Part shown: one piece after another, positions 59,669 through 64,000 of the stretch
How the letters are laid out: each line of letters opens with the position of its first letter
Numbering within the stretch: the first letter of the stretch is position 1
NCBI GenBank assembly: GCA_035582835.1
Contig: JAYKAV010002932.1
Span: 2,287,977-2,351,976, forward strand
Length of the DNA: 64,000 nt
Direction of reading: 5' to 3'
Source of the DNA: Phoebastria nigripes
Lineage: Eukaryota > Chordata > Aves > Procellariiformes > Diomedeidae
Program-made: the position numbers and the translations under genes
The notes under the pieces: model-generated
The model's database searches: none
What the model saw: only the letters and a program-made list of their open reading frames with translations
Told to the model about the DNA's origin: nothing

Positions 59669-62439
59669 ACCAAGCTAATCCACTGCAACTACCAACATCT
59701 CTGTCCTTGTGAATAAAACCCCTACTACATTTCTCAACCATAAAATAAATTGTACAGTTGCAGCNTTTTTATTACTTGAAAATGTGATATCTGCCTCCCA
59801 TTGTCCTCCTCCTACCACCAAAGAAACAAGTGAAGTATAATTTGAAAGAAGAGATGTACATTTGCTACCTTAGGAAAACATCGTAGTAAGGAGCTGTTTC
59901 TGATACATTCTTCATGTTCTCACTGGGATTGGCTATTTTTAATACTTCTTCTGAAAAAGCATCAAAGCCTGAAGGATGAAACAAAGAGAGAGGGAGACAA
60001 TAAGCTCAATATTGTTAGAGCTGACTTTTTCTTGAGGCTGTTTTCACACTTCCTCAGGCAATAAGATTAAAAAAAAATAGCAGTCTCTAACATGAAGCCC
60101 GCTTCTTCAGTCTGATAAGATAAATCTAGACAGGCCAAGAAATCTTTATTTCTCTGCAAAGTTATAAGTTATTGTGAACCAGTAACTCTTATTTCTTTCT
60201 TATTAAAGAAATAATCATCTCATAGATTAAAGTAGAAATTGATCTTTGCTTTCAGAGGAAGAATTTTTGCAATTCTGGTTGTCAAGCATGGGTTAACTTA
60301 TTTAGTTTTTTTTTCCTGCTCAGTGAGTGGTGTTTGTTGTGGGTTTTTTTCAGGCTTATACTAAAATGTCCCTTAATTCTGCTCTGAAGTTTTTTTCCCA
60401 AGAGAGTACTCTACATTAGTATGAAAACATACACTACAAGTACTTTTCAGCTATGTAGGCACTAATCTAATCTTATCACTTTAATTTGCAAGATAATGTA
60501 TTTCCTCTGTCGGTATTGGATTTAGACTTATTTTTGAAAAGAGTATAAAGGAAAAAGGAGATAGGAGACAGGACTTTGCTAAGTTGAAGCTGAAAGAACA
60601 TGAAGGATTTTTCCTCCTCTTTGTCTTCATAGACATACATAAGTAATCCTCTGACAGGAGGGATGCCAGGAAAAAGTGCAGAAATAACGTATGTAATGAC
60701 CTTTGCTACTAAAATTAACATGTGCCTCCTGCACCTGTTTGGAAATGGTTTAGCATTCTTATGCCTGACTTCAGAAAGACTGGGTAATTAAACAGTACTT
60801 TCATTGAAGGTCAACTCTGAATTAGTAGTTCATTAAATTATTTGTCATGCTGAATGTTATTGCTGGTCACCAGAAATACTGAATTCAAACATAGAGCAGA
60901 GGAATCAAGTCTAGTTCTTGTGCTCTCATTGCTGGAGAAATTTGTATCCTGAGTTTGTTGGGTCACACAGCAGGGAAGAGCCCTTGTGCCCAGCACAGAA
61001 AATACTTTTTTGCACAGGGATTGGTTAGAGGTGGTATGCTCAGAAACGTCTTAGGAATGTGCTGCATGCTCTCCTTTCACAATATGCATGCAATAGCGTA
61101 ATTGTCCTCTTCAGGCCCTGGAGAATTGGTTTGTGTTGAAAAGGATTTCTCATGTGCTGTCATACCATTTACACCAGCTACAAAGAGGACCTATGTCTTT
61201 TTGTTGTATTTTTATATGGTGGTAAAAGTTTGAGACAGAACAAATTATGACCTAGACACCCCCAAATTTAAAGCACTTGCTGAAANAAACCCGATTATGA
61301 AATGTATAATGAAAAATTACTGTAAATACTGCAGTGTGTTCTGAGATGTGAACCACTTTGCATCAGATTTTCTTCCAAGTGAGAGGCGGCNGTGTATTTC
61401 TGTAAAGTACGACCTCCGTGTTCTGTCTTAGGTTTCCAGCGCTGGTCATAAGGTATGGTAACTAGAATTTACTGTTTCTTCTTGATCCAGTAGCATTCAC
61501 AGATAACAAAACTTTAGCTGCAGACGCAAAGTACAGTCTTTTTCCTATGCAATTAAGTATGTAGAATCTCTGTGCTATACTTCTATCGGTGCCTGAGTAG
61601 GGCTTCCATTTTAGAATCAGGCCTTACTATTTCAAAGCAGCTGGCAGTGTGGATTTAGGATGTAACCTGTACTAATANGCCATCGGTTTGATCAGAAACT
61701 CCAGCAGTTGCAAGGATGTCTGCTTATGGCTCTGACTCCACAGCATCAGTTCAAAAGCGTGTGCGGTCTCCCTGTCCCTCCCGGGCTCGTGCTGGCTCTG
61801 CAGTTGCCCTTGCAGAGAGGCAGACATTAGCCACTGGGGCATCGTCACCACCATTGTGCATGCCTAGATTAAAACTGATCAAAACAGCTGGGAGACCTCT
61901 TCAATATTTATCATACTGTACATATAATGAAACTCTCGTATCGGTAATTGCTAGGAGATTAAACCTTTTCAAAGACACATTTAGTGAATACTAATGCCCT
62001 GCTCTCAAAAGGAGAGGATGTTAGGAGAACTGGGGAGGGAAAAAAGAAGAAAGAAAATCCTGTGTTCAGGGACTGCGATACCAAGGAAAACCTTGCTATG
62101 TGTTGAAGGCACCCAGCACAGGATTTTGTAGGCCAGATCAGTCTACAGATTCCTCCATGAAAAAGCATTGTTATTACATGACAGTTCTTGTGAAACAGTT
62201 TAGTTCTGGACCTTGACCCATTCTTGAGGGGCCTTGATTCATATTATTGGTTGAACATCTTCTGCTGTTGTACTTACAGAGGGAGGCACTTGCATGGAAG
62301 AACACCTCTGAACTAACAACTTACTGAAGTCATTATGTTCTTAACATTATTTCTTAAAGCTGATGTTAACCTTTCTGGTTCTACNTACATTTTCCTGCTA
62401 CCTGGTTCAGTGCGTATGTACCTTTTAGTAGACTCTGCA

Positions 62440-62575
62440 GCATAAGTGAACAGCAGCTGAGGGGCTGCNCTGGGGCNGCTGGAACCGGCTGGAACCGGCT
62501 GTGTCCGGNACGGGGCAGCCCCGGCCTCTCCTCACAGAGGCCCCCGCTGCCAGCGCCTGGGCACGTAAGGCCAAT
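62440..62575. other. CpG-rich patch with tandem 10-mer, possible repeat fragment
   Basis: Strongly GC- and CpG-rich in an otherwise AT-rich region, with three Ns (62469, 62477, 62509). The 10-mer CTGGAACCGG occurs twice in tandem. The Ns suggest a repeat that confused the assembler. Similar CCGGTTCCAGCC-type stretches occur in some avian endogenous retroviral elements, but that link is from memory and weak. Confidence 0.4.
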
Positions 62576-64000
62576 GCACCTTTCTATAGGAAGGACAGAA
62601 ATATAGCATGATCTAGGCTCTGATCTTTCTGTTCCTCTGGTTGGGGAGTTCTCTACCGCCACTCCGTTTTCCACTTTTCTGTTTACCGTCACGTGCTGTG
62701 TCGATAACAGGCAAGAGAAAAGAGCTGGTGGGAATACAAGAGTCCAGGACGTTCAGGAGAGGTTTGTGTGCCATCTGAGGAAGCGCTTCAGCAAGCGTTG
62801 AAGTTTCCCCGGGCTAGCCTATGGGGACAAGTTCAGATTATACTTCCTTCAAATGCCCTGCCAGAAAAAAAATTCTTTAAATGGGAGAGAACAAGCAAGA
62901 GGAAAATTTTATATGAAATTTGATTCTTTTTCAAAAAAGAAAATTTAGGAAAGGGGTCTTGTTTTTAATAACCCATTTTACAGTGAGGTCAGCGTGGAAA
63001 GAGGGAAAACGGTTTTCTACCAGAGCACTCCTGACTTGAACACAAGGAGGACTTCCAAGGCTATGGGTATACGTTTACGTGAGTAAACTCTGTCGTAGCC
63101 ATTATAATTATTTGGATAGCGTAGTAATACTGTGTATTTTTCAGGGCCAGATTATGATTTTCCAGTCAAAACTGCAGTGGAATAGAGAATGTCAATGCAC
63201 ACATCAGTGTTCTGGCTGCCGCTGCCTGAGCTGGATGGGAATATTCGGCAGCACAAGGTGGCAGCTACTGTGCAGTTTGCTCTGTTCTTCCGAACATCAC
63301 ATGCCGTAGACGGTAAGCTGTTGCGGATGGCATTGTGGCATCTCACTATGGGCAATACCATACCTGTAATTTGTTATTCTGTACAGAAATATAAGGTACA
63401 GATTAAGTGATAGATTTTTTCCAGTGCCTTATGCTACAGTGTAAATGTTAGCATAGTCCAAACCCCATGTGCTATTAGATATTTTCTGTAGAACAAAAGA
63501 AAATATGTAGAATAGACAAGAGAATAAGCGAAGGATCACAAACAATTGAATGGCGAGATCAATAGATAGACCATACAAATTAACAACTAACTTCTTTCTG
63601 TCTGGTTTCTTGAATTAAGGATAGTTAAATTTTATTAATGTATTTTCAGACAAAGATATATCCACACACAAAATCAATTGCTTTTGGAAACGGTATTAAA
63701 ACAAAGCAGAAAAGTGTATTTTAGCTGGTCAAGAAAATGGAAACTTCAGAAAATCTTTGCAAGGCTCACTGAAGAGAGATGAAATTTTCTGGGGACTTGT
63801 AAGTTAATGCCCATTAGAAACTCCTAAGCTCTAAATGACTTCTAAATTAACTATATCCTGTGAGGGTAAAATAAAAATCTAAGTTTTCATTTATATATAT
63901 TAAAATTACAGCTGAGATCCATGGTTTTATTGAAGTGCTTCAATCCCATTAAAATTGAGAGAAATTAGATAATTTAGATATCTTTGTGGAAAGATCTTAC
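62576..64000. other. Non-coding stretch with one exon candidate
   Basis: Unique sequence. A GC-richer segment at about 63145-63340 is described as a candidate exon. The remainder to the window end is AT-rich with no recognisable feature. Confidence 0.5.
63145..63312 (+). other. Possible 168-nt exon
   Basis: The acceptor (ACTGTGTATTTTTCAG) and donor (GCCGTAGACG|GTAAGC) are both good, and the segment is GC-richer than its flanks. The frame open from the ATG at 63189 (A at -3) to the donor encodes a stretch including PELDGNIRQHKVAATVQF and FFRTSHAVD. An in-frame TAG lies just upstream of that ATG, so if real this would be a first coding exon with 5'UTR. No family is recognised. The opposite strand is also open, and chance is not excluded. 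Confidence 0.2.

Larger units (their letters stand above)
56347..62439. other. Non-coding stretch, no gene confirmed
   Basis: Mostly AT-rich unique DNA. It includes a hairpin next to poly(A) (56752-56801), A/C-rich tracts (57025-57060, 59257-59300, 59611-59668), poly(A) at 58268-58291 and a minus-strand frame at 58539-58745 listed as a finding. A GC/CpG-richer patch at about 61690-61870 holds a 92-codon ATG-initiated frame (61716-61994). None could be assigned to a gene family. Confidence 0.55.

Noticed and set aside
1..64000. CRISPR arrays, bacterial operons, endogenous hepadna- or bornavirus-like genes, tRNA or rRNA genes
   Set aside because: No regularly spaced repeats, ribosome-binding sites or recognisable viral or RNA-gene sequence were found. 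The DNA is clearly vertebrate nuclear.

Overview
This is vertebrate nuclear DNA, almost certainly from a bird. It is AT-rich and dominated by non-coding sequence. It carries several CR1 LINE 3' ends of different ages and two solo LTRs of a family I know from bird genomes. It has no Alu- or L1-like sequence. Isolated single Ns suggest a draft assembly. No host protein-coding gene, rRNA or tRNA could be recognised. The window reads as a gene-poor intergenic region or a long intron. Nearly all open reading frames look like chance, or fall inside repeats or GC-rich patches.

Layout. 1-6920: unique AT-rich DNA. 6921-7075: short CR1 3' end. 7076-14390: unique DNA with a cluster of ambiguous bases at 13617-13687. 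14391-15019: an AT microsatellite abutting a young, 5'-truncated CR1 whose ORF2 C-terminus is still open. 15020-26512: unique DNA with long homopolymers. 26513-27118: a minus-oriented solo LTR with a perfect 5-bp target-site duplication. 27119-27470: a GC-rich, degenerate tandem-like block. 27471-37045: unique DNA, including a possible conserved non-coding block and a possible retroposed transcript ending in a 44-nt A tail on the minus strand. 37046-37213: an ancient MIR-type SINE on the minus strand. 38925-39634: a second, older LTR of the same family with an internal duplication. 41791-42990: a heavily decayed ancient CR1. 46415-46604 and 55693-56346: two more CR1 3' ends. 62440-62575: a CpG-rich patch.

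The elements form a rough age series. The oldest are the MIR and the 41.8-43.0 kb CR1, whose relatives lie in other amniotes. The older LTR and the decayed CR1 tails come next, and the 14.5 kb CR1 and 26.5 kb LTR are the youngest. Nothing forms an operon-like or pathway unit.

Part 2 lists possible exons, chosen because a good acceptor, an open frame and (mostly) a good donor coincide. All are unproven, because chance pseudo-exons are common at this scale. I found no clear previously undescribed system. The best leads are the candidate exons at 45558-45659 and 63145-63312, the possible retrocopy at 28353-28715, and the odd internal duplication in the older LTR.
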